Below are positions 1 through 6,015 of a stretch of DNA of 8,422 bases, piece after piece. The DNA lies in contig JAQXLO010000198.1 of the NCBI GenBank assembly GCA_029012165.1, positions 1-8,422 on the forward strand. Reading direction: 5' to 3'. The translations under genes were made by a program, and so were the position numbers. Under the pieces are notes generated by a model. The model saw nothing but the letters and a program-made list of their open reading frames with translations. It made no database searches and was not told where the DNA came from. The stretch's first letter is position 1. Each line of letters opens with the position of its first letter. The DNA comes from Oscillospiraceae bacterium (GTDB lineage: Bacteria; Bacillota; Clostridia; Oscillospirales; Acutalibacteraceae).

Positions 1-6
1 AAACTT

Positions 7-76
7 TTAAGGCGTGCATTTGTGCGGCGTTGCCTTAATCCCACAAAAATCCGTGATGAACCCTTTTTCATCGGAT
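7..76 (-). promoter_or_regulatory. Structured 5' leader of a leftward transcript (gene beyond left edge)
   Basis: Downstream of the leftward promoter, two inverted repeats are visible. Hairpin 1 pairs 49-53 with 72-76 and 56-59 with 68-71, with a 2-nt bulge and an 8-nt loop. On the minus strand it is followed by a short U-run, so it resembles a weak terminator or attenuator placed almost at the transcript's 5' end. Hairpin 2 is a 7-bp stem, 7-13 (TTAAGGC) with 32-38 (GCCTTAA). I do not recognise a known riboswitch. No ORF start is assignable before the edge, so this could be a simple untranslated leader, an attenuator, or the start of a small RNA. Confidence 0.35.
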
Positions 77-84
77 CAAAAGGG

Positions 85-113
85 ATAATAGCACATATCT
101 TTACAGGTGTCAA
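85..113 (-). promoter_or_regulatory. Sigma-A promoter reading left out of the window
   Basis: On the minus strand a perfect -35 TTGACA (108-113) is separated by exactly 17 nt from a -10 TATTAT (85-90), one mismatch from TATAAT. The expected start of transcription is near 78-79. It lies beyond the terminator of the protease operon and points the same way, so it starts a new transcription unit whose gene is outside the window. The -35 box lies at the centre of a palindrome, which suggests control by a repressor. Confidence 0.75.
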
Positions 114-128
114 GACACTTGTAAAGAT
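97..128. promoter_or_regulatory. Palindromic operator candidate over the -35 box
   Basis: A 15-nt inverted repeat (97-111 and 114-128) has only a 2-nt centre (AA) and one mismatch, so the symmetry is nearly perfect over 32 bp. It covers the whole -35 hexamer and part of the spacer of the leftward promoter, a typical position for a dimeric repressor site. Each arm contains an ACAnnTGT-like core (ACAGGTGT and ACACTTGT), loosely like BlaI/CopY boxes, but I cannot assign a regulator. As RNA, it would lie upstream of the predicted transcript, so a DNA-level role is more likely than a terminator. Confidence 0.5.
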
Positions 129-130
129 AA

Positions 131-160
131 AGTAAAACCGCACTGCGAAAACAGTGCGGT
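131..160 (-). terminator. Rho-independent terminator of the CPBP-like/S8 protease operon
   Basis: A perfect 9-bp stem pairs ACCGCACTG (137-145) with CAGTGCGGT (152-160) around a 6-nt loop. On the minus strand it is followed by an interrupted T-tract (TTTTACTTT). It lies 14 nt beyond the stop codon of the S8 protease gene. Confidence 0.8.
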
Positions 161-174
161 ATTGCTGCCATGAT

Positions 175-1404
175 CTATCGGGCAAGGAGGCAGGCGACTG
201 GAGAGGAGCCGGTGGTGAGCAGGGGCAGCTTGTTCGGTGCGGGTACGCCCCAGCCGTATTGTTTGTCAAAGCCGATCCAACCGTGGTCTTTGGTGTTTTC
301 GGTCAACAGTTCCTTCAGGCGGCGGACCCCGGCGTCCGGGTAGCAAAGCTTGTACATGGCGGCCACGGCGGCAACATGGGGCGCGGCAAAGGAGGTGCCG
401 GAAACGCGGGCGTACCGACCGTTTTTGGCGGCGGCGACCACGTTGGAACCGGGGGCGCACAGGTCAATGGAGGAGCCGTAGCAGTTGTTGAAATAGGGCA
501 GACCCAAATTGGTACAGCCGGAAACCACGATGGGTTCCTGCATATGGGCGGGACAGCAGATTTTTTTGTCCATATTCACGCCGTAGTTGCCGGCGCTGAT
601 GATCGGCAGACAGCCGCAGTTCTGCGCATAGCGGATGGCATCGTGCAGGGAAGCGTAGCACTGCTCGGAAACAAAGCTGAGATTGACGATGTCCGCACCG
701 TGGGAGGCGGCATATTTGATGCCGGCGGTGACGTTCACCAAGGAGCCGACATTCTTTTCATTGATGGATTTGACGATCATCAGACGCACATTCAGTCCCT
801 TGGTCACGTCCGCAATGATTCCGGCAACAGCGGTTCCGTGTCCGCTTTCATCCTTGGTATAGGCGGTTTTCAGGTAGGAAACACCGGAATGGATTCGGCC
901 TTGGAACATTTCGTGGGTGGCAGTGATGCCGGAATCCACGATGGCGACCAGTGCGGAGGCGTTGGGTCTGTTTTGGTATATCCAGTCCGCCAGCACGTCC
1001 GAATGCATATAGCGAATGCCCCACGAGCGGTTTTTGGCGGCAGTGCGCACGGAGGAATCCTGTACGGTGACATAGTCGTTGCACTCGGCAAAAGCCACGC
1101 CCGAAAGACGGCGCAGTGCGGCAAGACTTTCTTCGGCTTCGGCGGCATCGGAGAAGCGGACAACGTAGGTGTGATCGGGACCCTCCACGGTGTACTGCGG
1201 ATGCAGAAAACGAAAATCCGGCCTTTTGGAGGATTTCACGATAATTTCGCTTCGGATATCCCCACTATTTTCGCCGACCGCTTTAGCAAAGCGCAGGAAG
1301 TCTCCGGTGCATACGTCATAGACACGCAGGGCGCTTGCGGAGAACGAGAGCAGGGCGCTCAGCAGCAGAAAAGCGCAGAGGAGGGCACACAGTCGCTTGC
1401 ACAT
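175..1404 (-). CDS. Secreted S8 (subtilisin-family) serine peptidase
   Basis: Predicted exported endopeptidase of 409 aa. From the ATG at 1404, residues 1-25 form a signal peptide (basic n-region, Leu/Ala-rich core, SASA before the cut). Residues about 79-115 resemble an inhibitor-I9-type propeptide (TYVVRF...GVAFAE). The catalytic domain follows from about 125 to 395, with Asp157 (VAIVDSGI), His189 (GHGTAVAG), oxyanion Asn273 (SAGN) and nucleophile Ser338 (GTSFAAPH), so the triad is complete. An upstream TTG at 1422 also opens the frame, but GAAGGGA (1414-1420) is placed for the ATG and no ribosome site precedes the TTG. No C-terminal anchor or cell-wall sorting signal is seen, so release or loose attachment is expected. 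The predicted mature protein has about 12 cysteines, unusual for an exported Firmicute protease. It is second in an operon, 36 nt after the membrane-protein gene, and ends at a terminator. The substrate is unknown. Confidence 0.9.
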   Translation of the reverse strand: MCKRLCALLCAFLLLSALLSFSASALRVYDVCTGDFLRFAKAVGENSGDIRSEIIVKSSKRPDFRFLHPQYTVEGPDHTYVVRFSDAAEAEESLAALRRLSGVAFAECNDYVTVQDSSVRTAAKNRSWGIRYMHSDVLADWIYQNRPNASALVAIVDSGITATHEMFQGRIHSGVSYLKTAYTKDESGHGTAVAGIIADVTKGLNVRLMIVKSINEKNVGSLVNVTAGIKYAASHGADIVNLSFVSEQCYASLHDAIRYAQNCGCLPIISAGNYGVNMDKKICCPAHMQEPIVVSGCTNLGLPYFNNCYGSSIDLCAPGSNVVAAAKNGRYARVSGTSFAAPHVAAVAAMYKLCYPDAGVRRLKELLTENTKDHGWIGFDKQYGWGVPAPNKLPLLTTGSSPVACLLAR

Positions 1405-1413
1405 ATTTTTCAA

Positions 1414-1420
1414 TCCCTTC
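1414..1420 (-). promoter_or_regulatory. Ribosome binding site deciding the S8 peptidase start
   Basis: GAAGGGA on the minus strand lies 9 nt before the ATG at 1404-1402. It overlaps the alternative TTG start at 1422-1420, which has no site of its own. The ATG is therefore preferred. Confidence 0.55.
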
Positions 1421-1440
1421 AAAAAACTAAATGAAGCGCA

Positions 1441-2379
1441 TTACGGATCCATCAGGTCGTCGTGGATGTGGGGAGGTTCCCGGGTGAATTGCGTGGGGTC
1501 CACGGGCTGCGCATTCTTTTTCAGCCGGCGCAGATACAGGGCGGTGATCCCGGTGGCGGCGAGCTGAATGAGCAGGAAGCGGAAAATATCGGCGTACAGC
1601 GCCATACCCACGGGAGAATTCCGGTAAGCGTGGAAGAAATTGTTGAAATAGTCGAAGAAGAAAAAGCTGAAAACGCAGATCCAGACCGACCCGGTCGCAT
1701 ACCGCAGCAGACCCTGCCGATAGGCAAGCAAAAACATTCCGAGGGCAACGGACAAAAATGCCAGCAGCGCAATGGGAATGGAATAGGCGACAAGCTCCTT
1801 GGTGCGCAGATTCTGAATCAGCCGAATGATCATGGGGATGCACGCCAAAACGGTGAAACAGATCGACTGCCGCAGATTTCCGGTTTCATAGCCTTGTTCC
1901 TCGGCGTTGAGATGCAGGCAGAACCCACGGAACCCCACCTCAAAAAACAAGGCACGAATGGCCGAGATCAGCAGACCGAGCAGTGCCCATTGCAAAAAGG
2001 AGAGCAGGCCACCCTCCTGCACGCAGGCATTCGGCAGGACGAAATAGCCCAGATCGTACCCGGCCTTTACAAACAGTCCGGGCTTTCCCAGCAGAGAGTA
2101 GATCAGCTGTTCGAGCAATACAACGGCGGCGATGGAACCGCAGCAGATCAGCGCAGCACGCCGAAGGTCGTAGGGTATGTCCTGCCGGTCGGCGGCGATG
2201 CCCAGTTTATCCGCACCGAATTCCGTATAGTTCAGAAAAAAAATCAATACACCGATGCCGATCAGGCTGGTGAGGACGCTGAACGTACTGACCGGAAACA
2301 GCAGCTCCTCCGCCAAGAGGACGGCGGTGAAACCGATCATAAGATATGCCGTAGAAACTGCGGGAGATATTCTGTACAT
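1441..2379 (-). CDS. Polytopic membrane protein, degenerate CPBP (CAAX protease-like) family candidate
   Basis: A 312-aa integral membrane protein with about eight hydrophobic segments (roughly 10-29, 33-50, 73-96, 125-146, 172-189, 198-219, 230-249 and 260-284) and a hydrophilic tail. The sequence around residues 146-152 (FEVGFRG) resembles motif 1 of CPBP intramembrane proteases, EExxFRG, but the first Glu is Phe. I see no clear second-motif His in the following helix; DYFNNFFH (243-250) might stand for the third motif. The protein could be an inactive relative or an unrelated membrane protein. The start is supported by AAAGGAG (2388-2394), 8 nt before the ATG. It is the first gene of the operon, with the secreted protease 36 nt downstream, which suggests that the two act together at the envelope. 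Family assignment is tentative; the gene itself is secure. Confidence 0.6.
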   Translation of the reverse strand: MYRISPAVSTAYLMIGFTAVLLAEELLFPVSTFSVLTSLIGIGVLIFFLNYTEFGADKLGIAADRQDIPYDLRRAALICCGSIAAVVLLEQLIYSLLGKPGLFVKAGYDLGYFVLPNACVQEGGLLSFLQWALLGLLISAIRALFFEVGFRGFCLHLNAEEQGYETGNLRQSICFTVLACIPMIIRLIQNLRTKELVAYSIPIALLAFLSVALGMFLLAYRQGLLRYATGSVWICVFSFFFFDYFNNFFHAYRNSPVGMALYADIFRFLLIQLAATGITALYLRRLKKNAQPVDPTQFTREPPHIHDDLMDP

Positions 2380-2435
2380 GGCGTTTTCTCCTTTGTGCTG
2401 TTAAGGTGATACGATAAAGTACATTATCCAAAAAC

Positions 2436-2444
2436 AGTATAACA
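2436..2444 (-). promoter_or_regulatory. Extended -10 promoter candidate for the CPBP-like/S8 operon
   Basis: On the minus strand TGT-TATACT forms an extended -10 (TG at 2443-2444, -10 at 2436-2441), about 57 nt before the start codon. At a 17-nt spacing the -35 is only TTTCTT (2459-2464), so the extended -10 would have to compensate. It stands back to back with the plus-strand promoter in the AT-rich spacer 2380-2544. Confidence 0.45.
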
Positions 2445-2506
2445 CAAATAAACTGCAAAAGAAATAGTATTTTAAAAAATAAAAAGTAGAAAAAATGGAT
2501 GATGTG

Positions 2507-2515
2507 TGCTATAAT
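2507..2515 (+). promoter_or_regulatory. Extended -10 promoter for the Ntn-hydrolase gene
   Basis: TGC-TATAAT is a perfect -10 hexamer (2510-2515) with an extended TGn. The -35 at 17-nt spacing is weak (TAGAAA, 2487-2492, four of six matches). Long A/T tracts upstream (2460-2495) may act as an UP element. Transcription would begin near 2522, giving a leader of about 23 nt that contains GGGAG (2532-2536), 8 nt before the ATG. Confidence 0.65.
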
Positions 2516-2544
2516 ACGGGAAAATGTGATCGGGAGAGAAAAAG

Positions 2545-3552
2545 ATGAGAAATTTGCTGCATGGTACACTGAGAAAAATGGATGCGAACACCTATTTTTT
2601 GCATTACACAGACGATTATGCCTTGGATGCTCTTCTGGAGCATGGTGTGCGCAATGCGGCGGAGCTGGTGTACTTGGCAGGAAAACACTTCGGCACAAAA
2701 AATGGAGAGCTGAAAATGAACGGCGGCGGATTTGCCTGCACGACATTTAATGCGTTCACCTCTGCAGAGGAGCCGATTTTGGCGAGAAACTTCGACTACA
2801 AGGATGCGCCGGCGGTTGTCGTCTGGACTGCGCCGAAAAAGGGCTACAGGAGCGTTGCAATGACAGATACCAACGTCATGCTTTACGGCTCGAAGCTGGG
2901 CGAAAAGGAAAATCGGAACAGACTGCTGCTCGCACCCTATGCGTGCATGGACGGGGTAAACGAAAAAGGGTTGGCGATTGCTGTTTTGGAGATCAAGGCA
3001 AAAGCAACGCACCAGCATACCGAACGAAAAAACATCATTACCACGGTGATGATCCGTGCTGTTTTGGATAGATGTGCCACCGTGGATGAAGCCGTGGAGC
3101 TTTTTCGACAGTTTGATATGCATGATTCTCTGTTTTGCAACTATCACTATCAAATCGTGGACGCTTCAGGCAAGAGCATCGTGATCGAATATGTGCACAA
3201 CGAGATGCGACTGATTGCGCCGGATGGACGGGTACAGTATGTGATGAACTTCTACAAAAGCGCCGACGGCGACAACCGCAAAGGCTTCGGCTACACCCGT
3301 CAAAAATGGGTGGAGGAGGCTTTTGCTCGGTGCGGAGAAACCATGGATGAGCCGCAGGCGATGCAGCTGCTGGAAAAGTGCCGGCTGGATTACAGGCACA
3401 AATTCGGCTATCCGATCACCAGCCTGTGGAGCGCCGTCTATAATTGCACGAAGCAGACCATGCTGTTGTCCACAGGGATGCAGTACGAAACGCAATACCG
3501 GCTCGGTGTGGAGTACGATCCGAGTATACAGCCCATGCCGCAAGAGGCGTAA
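2545..3552 (+). CDS. Choloylglycine hydrolase/C45-type Ntn-hydrolase (linear amide C-N hydrolase)
   Basis: A 335-aa protein of the Ntn-hydrolase superfamily that includes bile salt hydrolase, penicillin V acylase and C45 autoproteolytic acyltransferases. The nucleophile is predicted as Cys65 (FACTTF), with Arg81 and Asp84 in RNFDY. The offsets of +16 and +19 equal those of Cys2, Arg18 and Asp21 in bile salt hydrolase. VNEKGL (138-143) matches the family's GMNEKGL, HYQIVDASGKSIVIE (201-215) matches the later core strands, and Arg252 may correspond to Arg228. Glu149 stands where bile salt hydrolases have Asn82, arguing against a classical bile salt hydrolase. About 64 residues precede Cys65, so autocleavage at Ala64-Cys65 would be needed to free the nucleophile. 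No signal peptide is seen, so a cytoplasmic enzyme is likely. The substrate cannot be told. It is a single-gene unit with its own promoter and terminator. Confidence 0.85.
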   Translation: MRNLLHGTLRKMDANTYFLHYTDDYALDALLEHGVRNAAELVYLAGKHFGTKNGELKMNGGGFACTTFNAFTSAEEPILARNFDYKDAPAVVVWTAPKKGYRSVAMTDTNVMLYGSKLGEKENRNRLLLAPYACMDGVNEKGLAIAVLEIKAKATHQHTERKNIITTVMIRAVLDRCATVDEAVELFRQFDMHDSLFCNYHYQIVDASGKSIVIEYVHNEMRLIAPDGRVQYVMNFYKSADGDNRKGFGYTRQKWVEEAFARCGETMDEPQAMQLLEKCRLDYRHKFGYPITSLWSAVYNCTKQTMLLSTGMQYETQYRLGVEYDPSIQPMPQEA

Positions 3553-3572
3553 ATGAACCGGTAGATACACAG

Positions 3573-3609
3573 CCGTACAGTGCCCGCTTTCGGGTGCGGT
3601 ACGGTTTTT
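3573..3609 (+). terminator. Rho-independent terminator of the Ntn-hydrolase gene
   Basis: A 14-bp stem (3573-3586 with 3591-3604) has one mismatch and two G-U pairs around a CTTT loop. It is followed by TTTTT (3605-3609) and a second T-run (3613-3617). It starts 20 nt after the stop codon. On the minus strand no T-tract follows the hairpin, so it probably does not terminate the converging lipoprotein gene. Confidence 0.9.
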
Positions 3610-3673
3610 GTGTTTTTCGATCCGAGAACAAGCCGGCGAGGGCTTTGCGCATCCAAACGACCTGACGAATGAT

Positions 3674-4105
3674 CTAATCGTTTGGGTCTGCAAAACTATC
3701 GTCGGTCGATTCAGGAACGTATTCCATGGAATTGCGCATACTGTAGTCCAAACGCACATCGTGCGCCGGCATGACGAAGCGCAGCACAAACCCGTTTCCG
3801 TTTCCCTGCACAGTCAGGGCATTGGGATCACCGTCCAGATAAAAGGTGTAGTCGGTGTCCGTGGCGACCATATCAAAATGCAGTTCCACGCATTGCCCGG
3901 CTTTGTAGGTGTTTTTGGCGTTGGAGTAGAAGGACTTTCCACCGCAGTAGTCCACACGGTAGGACTTTGGCTTGGCAGAGCATCCCGTCAAGCAAAGACC
4001 GAGCAGAAGCAAGAGTGCAGCGGCAGTCATTACAGCAAACAGCATATGGTTGTTCCTTTCTTTGAACAGTAAGCGTTTTTGCATCCGATTCCTCTCTGAA
4101 TCCAT
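3674..4105 (-). CDS. Small predicted lipoprotein of unknown function
   Basis: A 143-aa protein with a hydrophobic segment (21-39) ending in a lipobox, L39-T-G-C42, predicting signal peptidase II cleavage and lipid attachment at Cys42. The exported part is about 100 residues, starts SAKPKS, and contains YKAGQCVELHFDM, ATDTDYTFYLDG and FVMPAHDV. The last resembles the MPAHDV strand of small beta-rich surface repeats, but no function follows. The n-region is long (20 residues). The ATG at 4105 has AAAGGAG (4112-4118) 6 nt upstream; the second ATG at 4084 also has GAGAGG in front, so a product 7 residues shorter is possible. It follows the terminator of the zinc-ribbon/TPM operon by 32 nt. I see no promoter of its own, so it may depend on read-through. 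No T-rich terminator is seen downstream. Confidence 0.8.
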   Translation of the reverse strand: MDSERNRMQKRLLFKERNNHMLFAVMTAAALLLLLGLCLTGCSAKPKSYRVDYCGGKSFYSNAKNTYKAGQCVELHFDMVATDTDYTFYLDGDPNALTVQGNGNGFVLRFVMPAHDVRLDYSMRNSMEYVPESTDDSFADPND

Positions 4106-4137
4106 ATTCTTCTCCTTTGCAGAAAGGGAGTTTTACG

Positions 4138-4174
4138 AAAAAAGCAAGGAGCGGTCAGGCGATTTGACCGCTCC
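4138..4174 (-). terminator. Rho-independent terminator of the zinc-ribbon/TPM operon
   Basis: A perfect 10-bp GC-rich stem (GGAGCGGTCA, 4148-4157, with TGACCGCTCC, 4165-4174) has a 7-nt loop. On the minus strand it is followed by TTGCTTTTTT (down to 4138). It starts 18 nt after the stop codon of the DUF6935-like gene and marks the 3' boundary of the five-gene unit. The lipoprotein gene lies beyond it and could be reached only by leaky termination or by an unseen promoter. Confidence 0.88.
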
Positions 4175-4192
4175 TGTGTACAGTGTATTGTC

Positions 4193-4762
4193 TCAAGCCC
4201 ACGGGTCAGCGGCTTTGGGGATGCGGATGTCCGGCAACAGGAACTGCTCCCACAAAAACCACTTGCCGTCGCTCCCACGCATACGCAGTTGGACGGAGCG
4301 TGGGCTGTCGGCGCCGCCGCTTTGGATAAAGAGCTTTTTGTACCCCTGTTCGGCGTCGGAATAGGGATTGGTCTCAACCGTAATCGTGAACGGCTCGTTC
4401 GGCGTGTAGTTGTTCTCCGGCGTTGCGCCGGCAAAGTAGGAGAAGGGGACATACGTCTTGCCGCCACGGAAACGGTCGTTCAGAAAAGAGATTTCATGAC
4501 CGCCGAGGGGGCGGGGACCTCGCAGCCAGTTGAGCATCTCGGTGCCGATTTTCGGTTCCGCCGCATAGGCGCACAGGGCGCACACGGTCAGCGCCGCCGT
4601 TTGAAACGGCGTTTCAAGTGCCGCTTCGGGAAGCGCCTGCATCTCGGCGAGGCTTTCGGGCAGAGCGGCAAAGGTAAAGGTTTCTTTCTTGTTTCCGAGA
4701 GAGGATGCCGCCGAGGTTGCCGCCGTGACAGCGGCGCTTTTCAGTTTATCAAAAATACCCAT
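4193..4762 (-). CDS. DUF6935-like protein of unknown function, last gene of the zinc-ribbon/TPM operon
   Basis: A 189-aa protein with no signal peptide and no clear membrane segment. It begins MGIFDKLKSAA with an Ala/Ser/Thr-rich, possibly amphipathic N-terminus (1-22). The core has an Ala-rich helical stretch (36-68) and then a beta-rich half with LNDRFRGG (93-100), FSYFAGATPENNYTP (107-121), ITVETNPYS and the end WFLWEQFLLPDIRIPKAADPWA region. From memory this matches clostridial proteins labelled DUF6935, whose role is unknown. The start has AGGAG (4770-4774), 7 nt before the ATG. It follows the TPM gene by 36 nt and ends just before a strong terminator. The opening MG-hydrophobic-FDK is shared with the DUF4428 protein (MGLFDKK) of the same operon; whether that means anything is unknown. 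It may be a soluble partner of the membrane proteins encoded upstream. Confidence 0.7.
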   Translation of the reverse strand: MGIFDKLKSAAVTAATSAASSLGNKKETFTFAALPESLAEMQALPEAALETPFQTAALTVCALCAYAAEPKIGTEMLNWLRGPRPLGGHEISFLNDRFRGGKTYVPFSYFAGATPENNYTPNEPFTITVETNPYSDAEQGYKKLFIQSGGADSPRSVQLRMRGSDGKWFLWEQFLLPDIRIPKAADPWA

Positions 4763-4798
4763 AGTAAAACTCCTGTTCGTTTTCTCAAAGCGGGAGGA

Positions 4799-6001
4799 TC
4801 AGAATCCGCCGCCGCCGTGCGTGCTGCCGGAGGATGAGGTGTGCGTCGAAGAACCGCCGCTCGAGCCGGTGTCTTTCGGCTTTGCGGTACGGACAACGTT
4901 GGAATACAGGAAAACATCGCTCTGTCCGTTCAGCTGTAAACTGCCGGGCTTGAGATAGTCGGAAGCGGACGCTTTTCTGCGAACGGTTTTGAGTTTGCCT
5001 TTCATCACGCCTGTGGCGATGAACGCCACAATCAGACCGATAATCAGCGAAATGACGAGAGACCGACTGATGTTAAAAGTCGTTGCTTTTGTAACTTGTT
5101 TGTCGGCAGTTTCGATATACTCGTTAAAGGCGGAAACATAGTTGCCGTTCAAAAGGTCGGGCGTAATGCTCGATCCGAGGTCCTGAATATCGCTGTCGGA
5201 AAAGGCGGTGATGCCCAGTCCGCTGGTGGAAATCCAACTGTTTCCCGTGGAATAGGTGCCGTCCTCGTTGACCCGAACCAGATACAGCACGCCGTCCCGG
5301 TCGTCTCCGAAGCCGAAACCGTTGTAGTCGAAGAAATCATCGGCATACTGCGTAAGCGATTTCGCACCCGTATCGGTGACGGTCACGAGCACGACATCGA
5401 ACTGCTGACGCATACTCACTTCGTCGAGCTTTTCGAGCAGAGCCGATTCCTCGGCATCGGTGAGGATGTCTGCGCTGTCCGTTAAGCGAAGCGGCGCAGA
5501 ATACGTTTGCGCATCGTAGACAACGGGTGTTTCGGTCGTAACGGTCGTATCGCCGCCGAGTGACGGCTCGGCAAGCGCCGCCGCAGCATTCAGGTAATCA
5601 CGGATGCATTCGGCGAGGCTCGGCGCATTCTCGGGTTCATCGTCGTGAAACAGCGCACGCAGATTGTCTGCATCTGTGCTGTCAACCAATTGATCCGCAT
5701 CGCCTTTGCAATAGACTTGCCAGTATTCGGCATTTTCAACCATGAGGATCCGGCTTTCCCGTGTGCCGGGCATTGCGTCGCCGGAGAAGGCTTCAAGGTC
5801 GCCCTGTGCATAGGCGTACATCAGGTCGCAGTCAACGGCATCGGAGAGCAGACGAGCTTGTTCGTTGAGTATTTCGATTTCCGTATCTGTCAGCGCACCG
5901 ACTTCATCGAAGATATAGCCGGAGTCGGTCGCCCATGCGCTCACGCACAGCGAGAGGCACAAAGCAAACGCAAGAACCATAGAAAAAACAGTCTTTTTCA
6001 T
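4799..6001 (-). CDS. TPM-domain membrane protein (YdjH-like)
   Basis: A 400-aa exported, membrane-anchored protein. A signal peptide (1-24, cut after AWA) is followed by an extracellular TPM (Psb32/MOLO-1/YgcG) domain at about 170-300: LTDSADILTDAE, FDVVLVTV, YADDFFDYNGFGFGDDRDGVLYLV and STGNSW. A region at 28-145 starts in the same way (IFDEVGALTDTE) and looks like a second, degenerate TPM copy. A membrane helix (314-333) follows, then a basic stretch (335-343) and a Ser/Gly-rich tail ending HGGGGF, as in many TPM proteins. The signal peptide and single later helix predict TPM outside and tail inside. AAAGGAG (6011-6017) lies 9 nt before the ATG and overlaps the previous gene's stop. B. subtilis YdjH is also a TPM protein working with YdjG and YdjI. 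Phosphatase activity, sometimes attached to this family's name, is not evident here. Confidence 0.82.
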   Translation of the reverse strand: MKKTVFSMVLAFALCLSLCVSAWATDSGYIFDEVGALTDTEIEILNEQARLLSDAVDCDLMYAYAQGDLEAFSGDAMPGTRESRILMVENAEYWQVYCKGDADQLVDSTDADNLRALFHDDEPENAPSLAECIRDYLNAAAALAEPSLGGDTTVTTETPVVYDAQTYSAPLRLTDSADILTDAEESALLEKLDEVSMRQQFDVVLVTVTDTGAKSLTQYADDFFDYNGFGFGDDRDGVLYLVRVNEDGTYSTGNSWISTSGLGITAFSDSDIQDLGSSITPDLLNGNYVSAFNEYIETADKQVTKATTFNISRSLVISLIIGLIVAFIATGVMKGKLKTVRRKASASDYLKPGSLQLNGQSDVFLYSNVVRTAKPKDTGSSGGSSTHTSSSGSTHGGGGF

Positions 6002-6015
6002 CGTTTACGTCTCCT

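Noticed and set aside
154..1434. Long plus-strand open frame (426 codons) opposite the S8 peptidase
   Set aside because: It is antisense to a gene with an intact subtilase triad. The translation is Gly/Val/His-rich with no recognisable domain and no ribosome site, so it is a codon-bias shadow.
1462..2409. Plus-strand open frame (315 codons) opposite the membrane protein
   Set aside because: Gln/Glu-rich translation without a domain. The opposite strand encodes a convincing multi-pass membrane protein with a good ribosome site.
2509..3153. Minus-strand open frame opposite the Ntn-hydrolase
   Set aside because: It overlaps the gene with conserved catalytic Cys-Arg-Asp spacing and its promoter, and its own translation has no recognisable features.
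3653..3685. 8-bp inverted repeat CCAAACGA...TCGTTTGG around the lipoprotein stop codon
   Set aside because: The loop is 17 nt, no T-tract follows on either strand and part of the repeat is coding, so a terminator or operator cannot be supported.
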